DNA of 64,000 nt. It comes from Flavobacterium aquaticum. Lineage in GTDB: Bacteria; Bacteroidota; Bacteroidia; Flavobacteriales; Flavobacteriaceae. How positions within the stretch are numbered: position 1 is the stretch's first letter; the number at the start of each line of letters is the position of its first letter. This document shows positions 39,780 through 48,585 of this stretch, piece by piece. Under the pieces are notes generated by a model, which was not told the DNA's origin, made no database searches, and was given only the letters and a program-made list of their open reading frames with translations. The position numbers were made by a program, and so were the translations under genes. The stretch lies in contig NZ_QLMI01000001.1 of assembly GCF_003259835.1 (NCBI RefSeq), positions 434,001 through 498,000 on the forward strand, written 5' to 3'.

Positions 39780-40760
39780 TTATCTTTTATTAAACTCCTC
39801 GTGATTATCAATAAACGTAATTTTTCGAGTAGGAGCTGTATTAACTCGTAAGTCGAAAATATCAAATCGATTATAATGTCCTAAAATATCATGCATTTGT
39901 TTTGGTTGTATACATTTTGCTAAATCAATATCGGCATATACCATTCCTTCTTCATCAATCAATGGTTGTCCAATTACAGCGCCATTTGGACCAATAAATC
40001 CAGAGAAAGCGGAACTTTTTCTATCCAATAATTCATCAACATTCGGGACATCAGCTCGTAACGCATCTTTGATTTCTTGTGAAACGGTTGAACATGAAAC
40101 AATCGTAAATAATTTCCCTTCAAACGAATGTGCAGCGGCACGAATTTTAATTGCTTCCGCCATATCGTAATCTGGTGGCGCTACTGGAAGCGAAATGTAA
40201 TTTGCAATATGAATCAATTCACCTTGAGAAAGTAGCGTAAAGCGAGCTAATGTATTCGTGTTTTCGCCACAAGCTAAGGTTCCGATTGGACCAATTTCTA
40301 TATTGTAGACTTTTAAAGAAGAACCATCACCTGAAGACCAGGTTAGTTTTTCGGCCCATGTTGGGACTAACTTTCTATGTTTTCCAACGATAACGCCTTT
40401 GTTGTCGATGATTAAATTGGTATTGTAAATTTCGCCATAGCTTTTCCCGCGTTCATTGATTCCCATCACAATATGAATGTCATTGTCTTTGGCAGCTAAG
40501 CAAAGTTTCTTGATTTCTGGACCTGCTACGTCAACCGAATTTTTATATAATTCTTCGTACCATTTGCTACCTTGAACAGGCGTCATAATCCAATTCCAAT
40601 ACGGATATCCAGCGATAAAAACCTCTGGAAAAGCGATTAATTTGGCTCCGTTATTGCTGGCTTCTTTAATGAAAGAAATGGCTTTATCTACTGTTTTTTC
40701 TACATTAAGAAATACAGGAGAAGTTTGAACGGTTGCGGCTTTGAATTTTTTGAATTCCAT
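39780..40760 (-). CDS. Nitrilase (carbon-nitrogen hydrolase superfamily)
   Basis: A 326-residue nitrilase-superfamily enzyme with the Glu-Lys-Cys triad: Glu in AFPEVFIAGYPYWNW (about 45), Lys in GKHRKLVPTWAEKLTW (about 130) and Cys in TLACGENTNTLARF (about 164). The CGEN-x-N context and the PYWNW segment are those of true nitrilases (branch 1) rather than of simple amidases. It would convert a nitrile to a carboxylic acid plus ammonia. Its place inside a gene cluster for aromatic breakdown suggests that it feeds an aryl nitrile or amide in, or frees ammonia from an amino intermediate. Which of these is unknown. Confidence 0.88.
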   Translation of the reverse strand: MEFKKFKAATVQTSPVFLNVEKTVDKAISFIKEASNNGAKLIAFPEVFIAGYPYWNWIMTPVQGSKWYEELYKNSVDVAGPEIKKLCLAAKDNDIHIVMGINERGKSYGEIYNTNLIIDNKGVIVGKHRKLVPTWAEKLTWSSGDGSSLKVYNIEIGPIGTLACGENTNTLARFTLLSQGELIHIANYISLPVAPPDYDMAEAIKIRAAAHSFEGKLFTIVSCSTVSQEIKDALRADVPNVDELLDRKSSAFSGFIGPNGAVIGQPLIDEEGMVYADIDLAKCIQPKQMHDILGHYNRFDIFDLRVNTAPTRKITFIDNHEEFNKR

Positions 40761-40778
40761 TTGTGAATTGTTTTTTTA

Positions 40779-40833
40779 GAACACAGATTGTAGAAATTTT
40801 TAAAATTTACATAATTTATTGAATCTGTGTTCC
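40779..40833. repeat. GAACACAGATT / AATCTGTGTTC perfect inverted repeat
   Basis: Perfect 11-bp arms around 32 bp of AT-rich DNA, directly between the thioesterase stop codon and the nitrilase start. Best copy of this family in the window. Confidence 0.75.
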
Positions 40834-41261
40834 TAGTTATATAATTCGTATTGCTTTATTTTATTCTTCATTTCTTCTGTGAAAGGTTCGGCTCTAATAC
40901 CGTTTCTTTCTGGGTTGAAAACTACATTTACTAAGGTAACTTCACCTTCTAAAACGGTATTTTCTGATTCATTAACAAATTGAAATCCGCAAAGTATTGA
41001 CGAGTTTTTTAGTTCTTTTACCCAAAGTTTTTTGGTTAAGATTTCTCCCAATCTTGCAGCATTCCTAAATTGAATTTTTAAATCAACGGTTGGAATACCA
41101 TTAGTTTCGTGCATTTTTGAAAAAGGACGTTCTAAGGCTTCTTCAAACCAATCCTCAACCAAACAATTTAGCATTTCTAAAAATCTTGGATAGAAGACAA
41201 TTCCAGCATAATCGACATGTTGGAAACGTACTTTTTCTTGTTTTGTAAAATAATTTTTCAT
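40833..41261 (-). CDS. 4-hydroxybenzoyl-CoA thioesterase-type hotdog protein
   Basis: A 142-residue acyl-CoA thioesterase of the hotdog fold. It has the 4HBT signature VRFQHVDYAGIVFYPRFLEML (about 12-32) with the catalytic Asp in HVDYAGIVFYPRF. In the cluster it would hydrolyse the CoA ester made by the fused monooxygenase (for example gentisyl-CoA to gentisate) before ring cleavage. It is 7 bp from the lipoprotein gene upstream. A perfect inverted repeat follows its stop codon. Confidence 0.87.
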   Translation of the reverse strand: MKNYFTKQEKVRFQHVDYAGIVFYPRFLEMLNCLVEDWFEEALERPFSKMHETNGIPTVDLKIQFRNAARLGEILTKKLWVKELKNSSILCGFQFVNESENTVLEGEVTLVNVVFNPERNGIRAEPFTEEMKNKIKQYELYN

Positions 41262-41268
41262 TAGTACT

Positions 41269-41865
41269 TTAATCTAAGTTATTTAGAAATGTATCGTATT
41301 CTTCTTTTGTATCTTCAAAATAGGTTATCCCGAATTTTTTAAATAAATCCATTTGATTTGAAGCAGACCTTCCTATACTATATAAATTTTTTGAACTTGA
41401 AACATTGTTACATTCAAAACATATTTCAATATTGCCAATTATTACATCATTTTTGTCATAAAAAATAATGGCATGCCTAGGGTCATAACAAGCAGCTGCA
41501 ATATCGTAATATCCATTTTTGAATCCAGCTTGCAACTCTTTAACTTGTGAAGTAGATAAAACTATTCTATTTCTTAAATATTTATCTTTTATTTCAATCT
41601 TATTGTTTTTAATATAATCAGGATTTCTATAATCTGGATTATCTGATTTATCCCATTTATTTCTATCCAAATATGCAAAAATTTCTATTTTAGATACATT
41701 TGAAAAGAAATCATCTACATTTTTTTCTAACTCTGCTGGTTTTACTATTTCAAATTCTAGAACTTCTGTTTTTTTAGTTTCAATCATATTAATAGACTTT
41801 TTCTCTTCTTTATTACAAGAAAATAATCCAATTAATAAAATTAAGTATATCTTTTTAATATCCAT
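41269..41865 (-). CDS. Hypothetical lipoprotein in the aromatic cluster
   Basis: A 198-residue lipoprotein: MDIKKIYLILLIGLFSC, Cys at 17, then a Lys/Glu-rich linker and a globular part with DRNKWDKSDNPDYRNPDY and AAACYDPRHAIIFYDKND. No family recognised. It is embedded between the CoA ligase gene (9-bp gap) and the thioesterase gene (7-bp gap), so it is co-transcribed, yet no exported step is needed by the pathway. Its DNA is more AT-rich than its neighbours. It may be a late insertion into the operon. Confidence 0.7.
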   Translation of the reverse strand: MDIKKIYLILLIGLFSCNKEEKKSINMIETKKTEVLEFEIVKPAELEKNVDDFFSNVSKIEIFAYLDRNKWDKSDNPDYRNPDYIKNNKIEIKDKYLRNRIVLSTSQVKELQAGFKNGYYDIAAACYDPRHAIIFYDKNDVIIGNIEICFECNNVSSSKNLYSIGRSASNQMDLFKKFGITYFEDTKEEYDTFLNNLD

Positions 41866-41874
41866 ATTTCTAAT

Positions 41875-43464
41875 TTATTTCAACTTAAATCTTTGTATTT
41901 TCCCAGTCTCCGTTTTTGGCAAACATTCCACAAAATTAATTACTCTTGGATATTTATATGGAGCTGCTACTTCTTTGAACCAGTGCTGAATACGATTCTT
42001 CATTACATCTGATGCTTTAGATGAATCATGTAACACAATATGCGCACAAACTAGCATACCTCGTTCTTCGTCGGGTAAACCTACTACGGCACATTCCAAA
42101 ATATCTTCGTGGGTTAAAAGTACGGATTCTACTTCAATTGCCGCAATATTATAGCCAGAAGAAATAATCATATCATCGCCACGAGCCACAAAATGAAAAT
42201 ACCCTTCTTCATCTTGACGGAAAATATCGCCCGTGATGTTCCAACCGTTTTCTACATATTCTCGTTGTTTTTCTTCTCGGTTTAGGTATTTACAGCCAGT
42301 AATTCCTCGAACGGCAAGTCTTCCGGCTTCATTTCTTGGTAATTCGTTGCCTTGTTTGTCTACGATTTTAGCTTCGTAACCTGTGATGGCTTTACCAGTA
42401 GCGCCGGGTTTCATATTTTCTTCATTGGAAGAAATAAAAATATGTAACATTTCGGTAGCACCAATTCCGTCAATAATTTTTAAACCTGTAGCATCGTACC
42501 AATCTTGCCAGACTTTTAATGGTAAGGTTTCGCCAGCAGAAACGCATTTTTTCAAACTGGAAATATCGTAATCCTGAACTTTTGTAGTGATGATACGCCA
42601 AGCGGTTGGTGCAGTAAAACAAATCGTAATTTTAAAATCTTGAATCGCTTTCAATAACAAATCTGGACTTGGTTTTTCGATTAGAAATGTAGAAGCTCCG
42701 AAATACATTGGAAACAAAACCAATCCGCCCAAACCAAAAGTAAATCCTAATGGGGGACTTCCTGTGAAAATATCGTTTTGTGTTGGTTGTAAAGAATAGT
42801 TTGGAAATGCTTCGCAAATATTCAAAATATCTTTGTGATAATGCGCTGTCATTTTGGGTAAACCCGTTGTTCCAGAGGTAAATCCAATTAAAGCAATTGA
42901 ATCAGATTTTGAATGGTAGTTATCGAAAATTTTAGACTTAGAAGCCATTAATTCTTCCAATTGCGAATTTCCATAGAAACAAGTTTGTTTTAGAAAATCT
43001 GATTTTACCAAATGAATTTCTTCTTCCAATTCCTTATCGCACAACACATGCGAAATTTCAGCACAATCGATAATCGTAGTCAATTCTTTAGAACGAAGCA
43101 ATGGCATGGTTGCCACAACAATTCCACCCGCTTTTAAAATAGCAAACCAACACGCGACCATCATGGGATTGTTAGCCGAACGAATCAAAACGCGATTACC
43201 AGATTGTAATCCTAAATCATCTACCAAAACGTGAGCAATTTGATTCGCTTTTTCAAATAAATCTTGATACGTCCAAGTTTCTTCAAACGTACGAATGCAA
43301 ATACTATTTCCACGTCCTTCACGAATATGGCTATCCAATAGTTTATCCACACAATTCAGCATTTCTGGATGTTGGAATTGAGGTAAACCTAAAAAGGTAT
43401 ATTCTGGTTGTAATTCTAGATCTGGTAAGCTATTGTGAGCAAAATTATCTTCGTAATGTTTCAT
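41875..43464 (-). CDS. Benzoate-CoA-ligase-type aryl-CoA synthetase
   Basis: A 529-residue member of the ANL superfamily: adenylates an aryl acid and forms its CoA thioester. The P-loop ALIGFTSGTTGLPKMTAHY (about 189-207), the GIGATEMLHIFISS motif (about 325-338), the hinge region GDIFRQDEEGYFHFVARGDD and the C-terminal catalytic Lys in PKTETGKIQRFKLK are intact. The sequence resembles benzoate/2-aminobenzoate-CoA ligases. In this cluster salicylate or anthranilate is the likely acid. The monooxygenase gene begins upstream with a 9-bp gap. Confidence 0.88.
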   Translation of the reverse strand: MKHYEDNFAHNSLPDLELQPEYTFLGLPQFQHPEMLNCVDKLLDSHIREGRGNSICIRTFEETWTYQDLFEKANQIAHVLVDDLGLQSGNRVLIRSANNPMMVACWFAILKAGGIVVATMPLLRSKELTTIIDCAEISHVLCDKELEEEIHLVKSDFLKQTCFYGNSQLEELMASKSKIFDNYHSKSDSIALIGFTSGTTGLPKMTAHYHKDILNICEAFPNYSLQPTQNDIFTGSPPLGFTFGLGGLVLFPMYFGASTFLIEKPSPDLLLKAIQDFKITICFTAPTAWRIITTKVQDYDISSLKKCVSAGETLPLKVWQDWYDATGLKIIDGIGATEMLHIFISSNEENMKPGATGKAITGYEAKIVDKQGNELPRNEAGRLAVRGITGCKYLNREEKQREYVENGWNITGDIFRQDEEGYFHFVARGDDMIISSGYNIAAIEVESVLLTHEDILECAVVGLPDEERGMLVCAHIVLHDSSKASDVMKNRIQHWFKEVAAPYKYPRVINFVECLPKTETGKIQRFKLK

Positions 43465-43473
43465 AATTCCTAA

Positions 43474-45768
43474 TTACTTCTTATTACTTTTAGGTTTTAA
43501 TGCCTTTTTCATACTTTCCACTTGTTTTCTTTCCGAAGCTTTTAGCGGATATAAATGCGAAACGCCCATTTTATATTGATTTGGAATGTCATTCGCTTGA
43601 AATTGTTCGTAAGCTTGTGCGTTTCTCACGAAATTAGCATCCAACAATAATGGTCTTCCTAGTGCAACTAAATCAGCTCTTCCGTTTAAAAGAATCGTAT
43701 TGATTTGGTCGATATCTTGAATATAGCCAGCGGTTATAGTTGGGATATGGACAGTATTTCGAACGGCATCAGAAAATGGTGTTTGCCACATTCTACCCGT
43801 TAATGGTTTTTGACCTGCGACTGTATTTCCTGTAGAAACATTGATGATATCTGCTCCAGCATTTTTGAAAGCAGTTGCAATAGCAATGACTTCTTGTTCT
43901 GAAATTCCGTTTTCTGCCCAATCGGTAGCTGAAATTCGTACTGAGATTGGTTTTTCAGTTGGGAATACTTCACGTATGGCTTTAAATACTTCTAATGGAT
44001 ATTTCAAACGATTTTCGATCTTTCCACCAAATTCATCCGTGCGAATATTGGTTAATGGCGATAAGAAAGAAGCTAATAAAAAGCCGTGATGTGCTTGTAA
44101 TTCAATCATATCAAATCCAGCTTCGTCAGCATTTTTAGCTGCTTGTACGAATTGCGCTTTGATTTCCGCCATATCTTCCAAAGTCATTTCCTTTGGAGTA
44201 GCGAAATTTTCATTGAATGGAATAGGAGAAGCGGAAATTAAATTCCAAGGTGTTTCCATTGGTCCGTTGCCTTCCCAAGGTTTTTTAGTAGCACCTTTTC
44301 TTCCCGAATGTCCTAATTGAATTGCAATTTTTGTGGATGTATTGTTATGAATAAAATCGGTAATTTTTTTCCATTGGTTTAATTGTTCGAAATTATAAAT
44401 TCTCGCACAACCTTCTGTAATTCTTCCGGTTTCTGAAATTGCGGTCATTTCGGTAATGATTAACCCAACGCCACCGGTAGCGCGACTTCCGTAATGCACT
44501 AAATGCCAATCAGAAACCAATCCGTCTGTAGCGGAATATTGTCCCATTGGTGCCATAACGATACGATTTGGGAGTTCTAATTCTCTTAATTTGAATTTTG
44601 AAAAAGCTGCTGATTGATTTTTGATATTGACATTGCAATTGTCATTGAATTCTTCTAAAACTTTATCTGTAAACGAGCTATCTCTTAAACGTAAATTTTC
44701 ATACGTTACTTTTTTAGAACGTGTCATACATCCAAAAGCAAATTGTTGGAAAGGATGTTGCATATGACGATCCATATTTTCGAACCAATCTAAAGAAACT
44801 ACTGCTGCATATTGAATCATTTCTACCGTATTTCTTCGGGTTTTATCGTATTGTTCGAAAGCAGCTTGCACATTATTTGGATTTGCAATTACAGCATCTG
44901 ATAATCCGATAGCGCAATCCATAGCTAATTTGGTTCCAGAACCAATAGAGTAGTGGGCTGTTGCTTTGGCATCTCCTAATAAAACAATATTGTTATGATA
45001 CCAATTTTGATTTGTTACATGTGGAAATTGACGCCAATGTGATTTGTTGGAAATCAGCGGATGTCCGTCTAATTCTTCTTTGAAGATTTTCGCGATTTTT
45101 GCCATCGTATCCTCTTCGTTAGTCACTTCAAAACCGTGTTTTTGCCAAGTTTCATCACTACACTCAAAAATCCATGTACTCATACCTTCTTCGTATTGAT
45201 AGGTGTGAGCAACAATGGTTCCGTGAGGCGTACTTCTAAAGAAATAAGTAAAAGCATCTAATGGTTTTGTGGAACCCAACCAAACAAAACGGTTTTTCTT
45301 TAATTCGATTTTGGTTCCGAATTCTTTTTGGTATTGTGTACGAATTGCACTTGCGATTCCGTCTGAAGCTAAAATGATATCTGAATCTGCGAATTGCGAT
45401 AAATCATCTACATTTTGTTCGAAATGCAGATTTACGCCTTCTTCGATGCAACGTTGTTGTAATAATTGTAAAAGAGTTTTACGGGAACAACCGCAAAAAC
45501 CATTTCCTGCAATATTCACAGATTCACCATTACGAGCGACAATAATATCATCCCAATACGCAAATTTGCTACGAATTAATTCATACGATTGCATGTCGCG
45601 CTTTAAGAATTCGCCTAAGGTTTCGTCTGAAAAAACTACTCCAAAACCAAAACTATCGTCGGGTTTATTACGTTCGTAAATATCGATTTGGCAATGAGGC
45701 ATTGCTTTTTTTGTTAATATCGAAAAGTAAAGTCCGCCTGGACCACCACCTATAACTGTTATTTTCAT
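43474..45768 (-). CDS. Fused flavin monooxygenase / old yellow enzyme (salicylyl- or 2-aminobenzoyl-CoA hydroxylase)
   Basis: A 764-residue two-domain flavoenzyme. Residues about 1-380 form an aromatic-ring hydroxylase with the FAD motif VIGGGPGGLYFSI at the start and VLLGDAKATAHYSIGSGTKLAMDC at about 264-287. Residues about 395-755 form an old-yellow-enzyme domain (LPNRIVMAPMGQYSATDG, IAIQLGHSGRKG, FDMIELQAHHGFLLASFLSP, GRPLLLDANFVRN). This fusion is known from 2-aminobenzoyl-CoA monooxygenase/reductase and from proteins annotated as bifunctional salicylyl-CoA 5-hydroxylase. The start was set at 45768 (MKITVIGG); four codons upstream a GTG lies in a repeat. Confidence 0.88.
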   Translation of the reverse strand: MKITVIGGGPGGLYFSILTKKAMPHCQIDIYERNKPDDSFGFGVVFSDETLGEFLKRDMQSYELIRSKFAYWDDIIVARNGESVNIAGNGFCGCSRKTLLQLLQQRCIEEGVNLHFEQNVDDLSQFADSDIILASDGIASAIRTQYQKEFGTKIELKKNRFVWLGSTKPLDAFTYFFRSTPHGTIVAHTYQYEEGMSTWIFECSDETWQKHGFEVTNEEDTMAKIAKIFKEELDGHPLISNKSHWRQFPHVTNQNWYHNNIVLLGDAKATAHYSIGSGTKLAMDCAIGLSDAVIANPNNVQAAFEQYDKTRRNTVEMIQYAAVVSLDWFENMDRHMQHPFQQFAFGCMTRSKKVTYENLRLRDSSFTDKVLEEFNDNCNVNIKNQSAAFSKFKLRELELPNRIVMAPMGQYSATDGLVSDWHLVHYGSRATGGVGLIITEMTAISETGRITEGCARIYNFEQLNQWKKITDFIHNNTSTKIAIQLGHSGRKGATKKPWEGNGPMETPWNLISASPIPFNENFATPKEMTLEDMAEIKAQFVQAAKNADEAGFDMIELQAHHGFLLASFLSPLTNIRTDEFGGKIENRLKYPLEVFKAIREVFPTEKPISVRISATDWAENGISEQEVIAIATAFKNAGADIINVSTGNTVAGQKPLTGRMWQTPFSDAVRNTVHIPTITAGYIQDIDQINTILLNGRADLVALGRPLLLDANFVRNAQAYEQFQANDIPNQYKMGVSHLYPLKASERKQVESMKKALKPKSNKK

Positions 45769-45772
45769 ATGT

Positions 45773-45829
45773 ATTAGCACGCGGATAAAACTGATTTGCT
45801 TTGCAAAACGCAGATTTCCGCAGATTTTT
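45773..45829 (+). repeat. Solitary TTAGCACGCGGAT repeat before the monooxygenase gene
   Basis: TATTAGCACGCGGATAAAAC, then CTGATTTGC and CGCAGATTTCCGCAGATTT. Same family as the arms at 12859 and 13318, but with no GxxExxY gene. Confidence 0.65.
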
Positions 45830-45832
45830 AAT

Positions 45833-46438
45833 TTATTGTCTTTTAATTGAGAAAATTTCTCCTAATTTACTGTAATTCGAACCTGCTAAACGAGCAACAG
45901 GTTTATACGATTCTAAATTGATTCTGTGATTCTCCAATAAAATAGAATCATCAATATGCATCGTTATTATTTTACCAATGATAATACAAGCGCCACCATT
46001 TTGATGATTTTCGATAAAATAATGATGCACCATTTCACATTCAAAATGAACTAGACTTTCTTTGACACGTTTTGGTTTGACAAAAACTGCATCAATAGGA
46101 GTAACGTTTGCTAATTCAAATTCGTCAATATCAGAAGCGACGCTTTGAGAAGTAGTATTCATTTGTTCTACAACTTCTTCGGTAACTAAATTGACGACAA
46201 ATTGTTTGTTATCCAATATATTATTTAAAGTGTCTTTGTTTTTGTTTCCTGTTCTAACGGTTGAAAACATCACATGTGGCGGATCTTCGCTTACAACATT
46301 AAAAAAGGAAAAAGGAGCAAGGTTATTGATTCCGTTGTTGTCAATTGTAGAAATCCAGCCTATTGGTCTTGGAATTACTGTACCCGTTAAGAGCTTATAT
46401 AAAGCGGAAGATTCGGTATTTTGTATGTCGAATTGCAT
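45833..46438 (-). CDS. Flavin reductase-like (FMN-binding split barrel) protein
   Basis: A 201-residue member of the flavin reductase/DIM6-NTAB family. It has VIPRPIGWISTIDNNGINNLAPFSFFNVVSEDPP (near residues 17-50, quoted here only as the family-type start VIPRPIGWIST), then NKDTLNNIL and FVVNLVTEEV. It could supply reduced flavin, or act directly on a quinone or flavin-linked step. As the first gene of the cluster it lies 64 bp upstream of the monooxygenase gene, a gap that holds the repeat. Its partner is not proven. Confidence 0.82.
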   Translation of the reverse strand: MQFDIQNTESSALYKLLTGTVIPRPIGWISTIDNNGINNLAPFSFFNVVSEDPPHVMFSTVRTGNKNKDTLNNILDNKQFVVNLVTEEVVEQMNTTSQSVASDIDEFELANVTPIDAVFVKPKRVKESLVHFECEMVHHYFIENHQNGGACIIIGKIITMHIDDSILLENHRINLESYKPVARLAGSNYSKLGEIFSIKRQ

Positions 46439-46628
46439 GGTTTTGTGTTGTTTTTACAAATTAAATAAAATAACTATACTATTTCATAACAAAAATGCTT
46501 TTTTTTTCATTTTGTCAAAATTAAAAATATACCGAATTGTAACTAAAATTATACTATTCACAATTTTAAAACCTAAAAATTGAAAGAAGTAAAAAAATAA
46601 ATTGAAATTTTTATCATATTATTTTTTG

Positions 46629-46665
46629 TATATTTTGCAAAATTAGTATATTTATGCAAAAATTA
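46629..46665. repeat. Direct repeats upstream of the zinc-ribbon/HTH gene
   Basis: TATATTTTGCAAAATTA (46629-46645) and TATATTTATGCAAAAATTA (46647-46665) follow each other at an 18-bp step, right before the start codon. This is a plausible autoregulatory site, but the DNA is very AT-rich. Confidence 0.4.
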
Positions 46666-46670
46666 TATAT

Positions 46671-47090
46671 ATGGAGATTTTATCCTGTCCAAAGTGTCAA
46701 AGCGACAATATCGTTAAAAGTGGCATCATCAAAGATAGACAGCGTTATTTATGTAAATCTTGCAATTATTACTTCACTGTCAATAAATTAGGAAAAAAGA
46801 TAGATGATTACTATGTAACCAAAGCTTTGCAATTGTATTTAGAAGGTTTAAGTTTTAGAGAAATAGAGCGTATTATTGGCGTCTCGCACGTTTCTATTAG
46901 TAATTGGGTGAAAGAGTTTAAAATTAAGAAACCACCACATCCTAACTACCATCCAACATATAAGATTTTTAAACATAATGAGCTGGTTGAATTCCTTCAA
47001 AACAAAGACCAATTATCTGGTGCCGGTATGATTATTACAGAACTTGGTGATAAGTTTATGCTTATAAAATGGGAGCGTTTTAAAGATTAG
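46671..47090 (+). CDS. IS1-InsA-like zinc-ribbon/HTH protein, probable regulator
   Basis: A 139-residue protein: zinc ribbon CPKCQSDNIVKSG ... YLCKSCNYYF (about 5-40), then a helix-turn-helix ALQLYLEGLSFREIERIIG-V-SHVSISNWVKEF (about 50-85), as in InsA and related transposase heads, and a unique tail of about 50 residues. No transposase catalytic domain or IS ends are seen, so it is not an active IS. It sits between the aromatic cluster and the acetate genes, 97 bp before the porin gene, and may be a transposase-derived regulator of the acetate operon (inference). Confidence 0.75.
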   Translation: MEILSCPKCQSDNIVKSGIIKDRQRYLCKSCNYYFTVNKLGKKIDDYYVTKALQLYLEGLSFREIERIIGVSHVSISNWVKEFKIKKPPHPNYHPTYKIFKHNELVEFLQNKDQLSGAGMIITELGDKFMLIKWERFKD

Positions 47091-47187
47091 CTATACTTTT
47101 TAACAAAAATATATACTGTAATTTTTTTCGTTAACATAATTTTAGAATTTGGTCATGCAGAAATGCCCAACTAACCAAATTTTAATT

Positions 47188-48564
47188 ATGAAAAAATTAC
47201 TAACTATTTCAGGATTATTTTTATCTCTGCTAGTATCCGCTCAGGGTTCACCTGATTACGGTGGAGGTTTAAAATTCAACTTAAATCCAGAAGGAACCAA
47301 ATACATGCGTTTTATTGCATGGAATCAAATTTGGCTTCGTACAACTGATTTGAATCCGGGTTCGATGATTGGAGATGAATCCGTTTCTTCTTATGAAGAC
47401 GCTAGCTTACGTCGTTTACGTTTATTAGCCTATGCACAAATTTCTCCACGTTATATGATTTTGACTCATATAGGGATTAACAATCAAACTTTTATTAATG
47501 GAGGTGCTTCAGGTTCGGCTGGAACTGGTGGATATGGAGCAGGAAAAAAACCTGGAATATTTTTCCATGATGCATGGAATGAATATGCTGTAGTTTTACC
47601 ACAAGAATCAAAACCTTTTAGTTTATCTGTTGGAGCTGGATTACATTATTATATGGGATTATCTCGTATGACAATGTCTTCTACTTTAAATTATTTAACA
47701 GTTGATGCACCCATTTTCAACTGGCCTTTAATTGAAAATTCAGATCAATTTGCAAGACAAATTGGGATTTTCGCTAAAGGAAAATACAACAAATTCGAAT
47801 ATCGTTTTAGTATCAATAAACCTTTTTCTACAAATCAAACACCAACAAATGTTACAGATGCAAGTATTGCAAGAGCTGTAGATAATAACAATGTTACTCA
47901 ATGGTCAAAAGCGGGTTATGTGGAATATCAATTCTTTGATAAAGAAGCTAACTTTTTGCCTTATAAAGTGGGAACTTATTTAGGAACCAAAAAAATGTTC
48001 AATATTGGAGCTGGCTTTTATAATGCACCAAAAGGAACACAAACTTCTGTAAACGGGATAATTGAAGAACATCCAATCAATTTATTTGCTGGTGATGTTT
48101 TCTTAGATATGCCAATTGGAGCTAAAGAGAAAAAAATGGCTATTACTGCTTACAGTGTTTTTTATAATTATGATTTCGGACCTAATTATTTGAGAAACCT
48201 TGGAATCATGAATGAAAGTATTGCGGATCCATCGTTTTCTGGTTCACCAGCATTAGCAGGAGCAGGAAACCTTCAAGCAATGATTGGTACAGGAAATATT
48301 TGGTACACACAAGCAGGGGTTTTATTACCAACAAAAAGTGAAAAGCCAAAAGTAAGAATTCAACCATTTGGAGCTTATACTTATAAAAACTTTGAAGCTT
48401 TAGAAAAAGCAAGTAGTCAATTTGATTTAGGTGCTAATTTTTTCTTAGACGGACATCATGCCAAAATTACTACACAATATTCAACTCGTCCAGTTTACAC
48501 AGCTGTTGATAAGATTGATAAGTATAAAGGTGAATTCATCATACAATTACAAATCTATTTATAA
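47188..48564 (+). CDS. Outer-membrane porin-like protein
   Basis: A 458-residue outer-membrane protein starting MKKLLTISGLFLSLLVSAQ (the ATG at 47188 gives a clean signal peptide; one at 47149 does not). The mature part is beta-rich with short strands such as MRFIAWNQIWLRTTDLNP and KFEYRFSINKPF, and ends EFIIQLQIYL, a C-terminal aromatic-hydrophobic strand of barrels. It resembles porins found upstream of acetate symporters in flavobacteria. It should let short organic acids cross the outer membrane (inference). DUF4212 follows after 21 bp. Confidence 0.78.
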   Translation: MKKLLTISGLFLSLLVSAQGSPDYGGGLKFNLNPEGTKYMRFIAWNQIWLRTTDLNPGSMIGDESVSSYEDASLRRLRLLAYAQISPRYMILTHIGINNQTFINGGASGSAGTGGYGAGKKPGIFFHDAWNEYAVVLPQESKPFSLSVGAGLHYYMGLSRMTMSSTLNYLTVDAPIFNWPLIENSDQFARQIGIFAKGKYNKFEYRFSINKPFSTNQTPTNVTDASIARAVDNNNVTQWSKAGYVEYQFFDKEANFLPYKVGTYLGTKKMFNIGAGFYNAPKGTQTSVNGIIEEHPINLFAGDVFLDMPIGAKEKKMAITAYSVFYNYDFGPNYLRNLGIMNESIADPSFSGSPALAGAGNLQAMIGTGNIWYTQAGVLLPTKSEKPKVRIQPFGAYTYKNFEALEKASSQFDLGANFFLDGHHAKITTQYSTRPVYTAVDKIDKYKGEFIIQLQIYL

Positions 48565-48585
48565 CAACTAATAAAACTATTCATT

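Noticed and set aside
45269-45679. 136-codon plus-strand frame inside the fused monooxygenase gene
   Set aside because: Antisense to conserved flavoprotein motifs; no independent support.
46671-47090. Complete IS1-type insertion sequence
   Set aside because: Only the zinc-ribbon/HTH part is present. There is no DDE transposase frame and no terminal inverted repeat or target duplication, so I call it a regulator-like gene.
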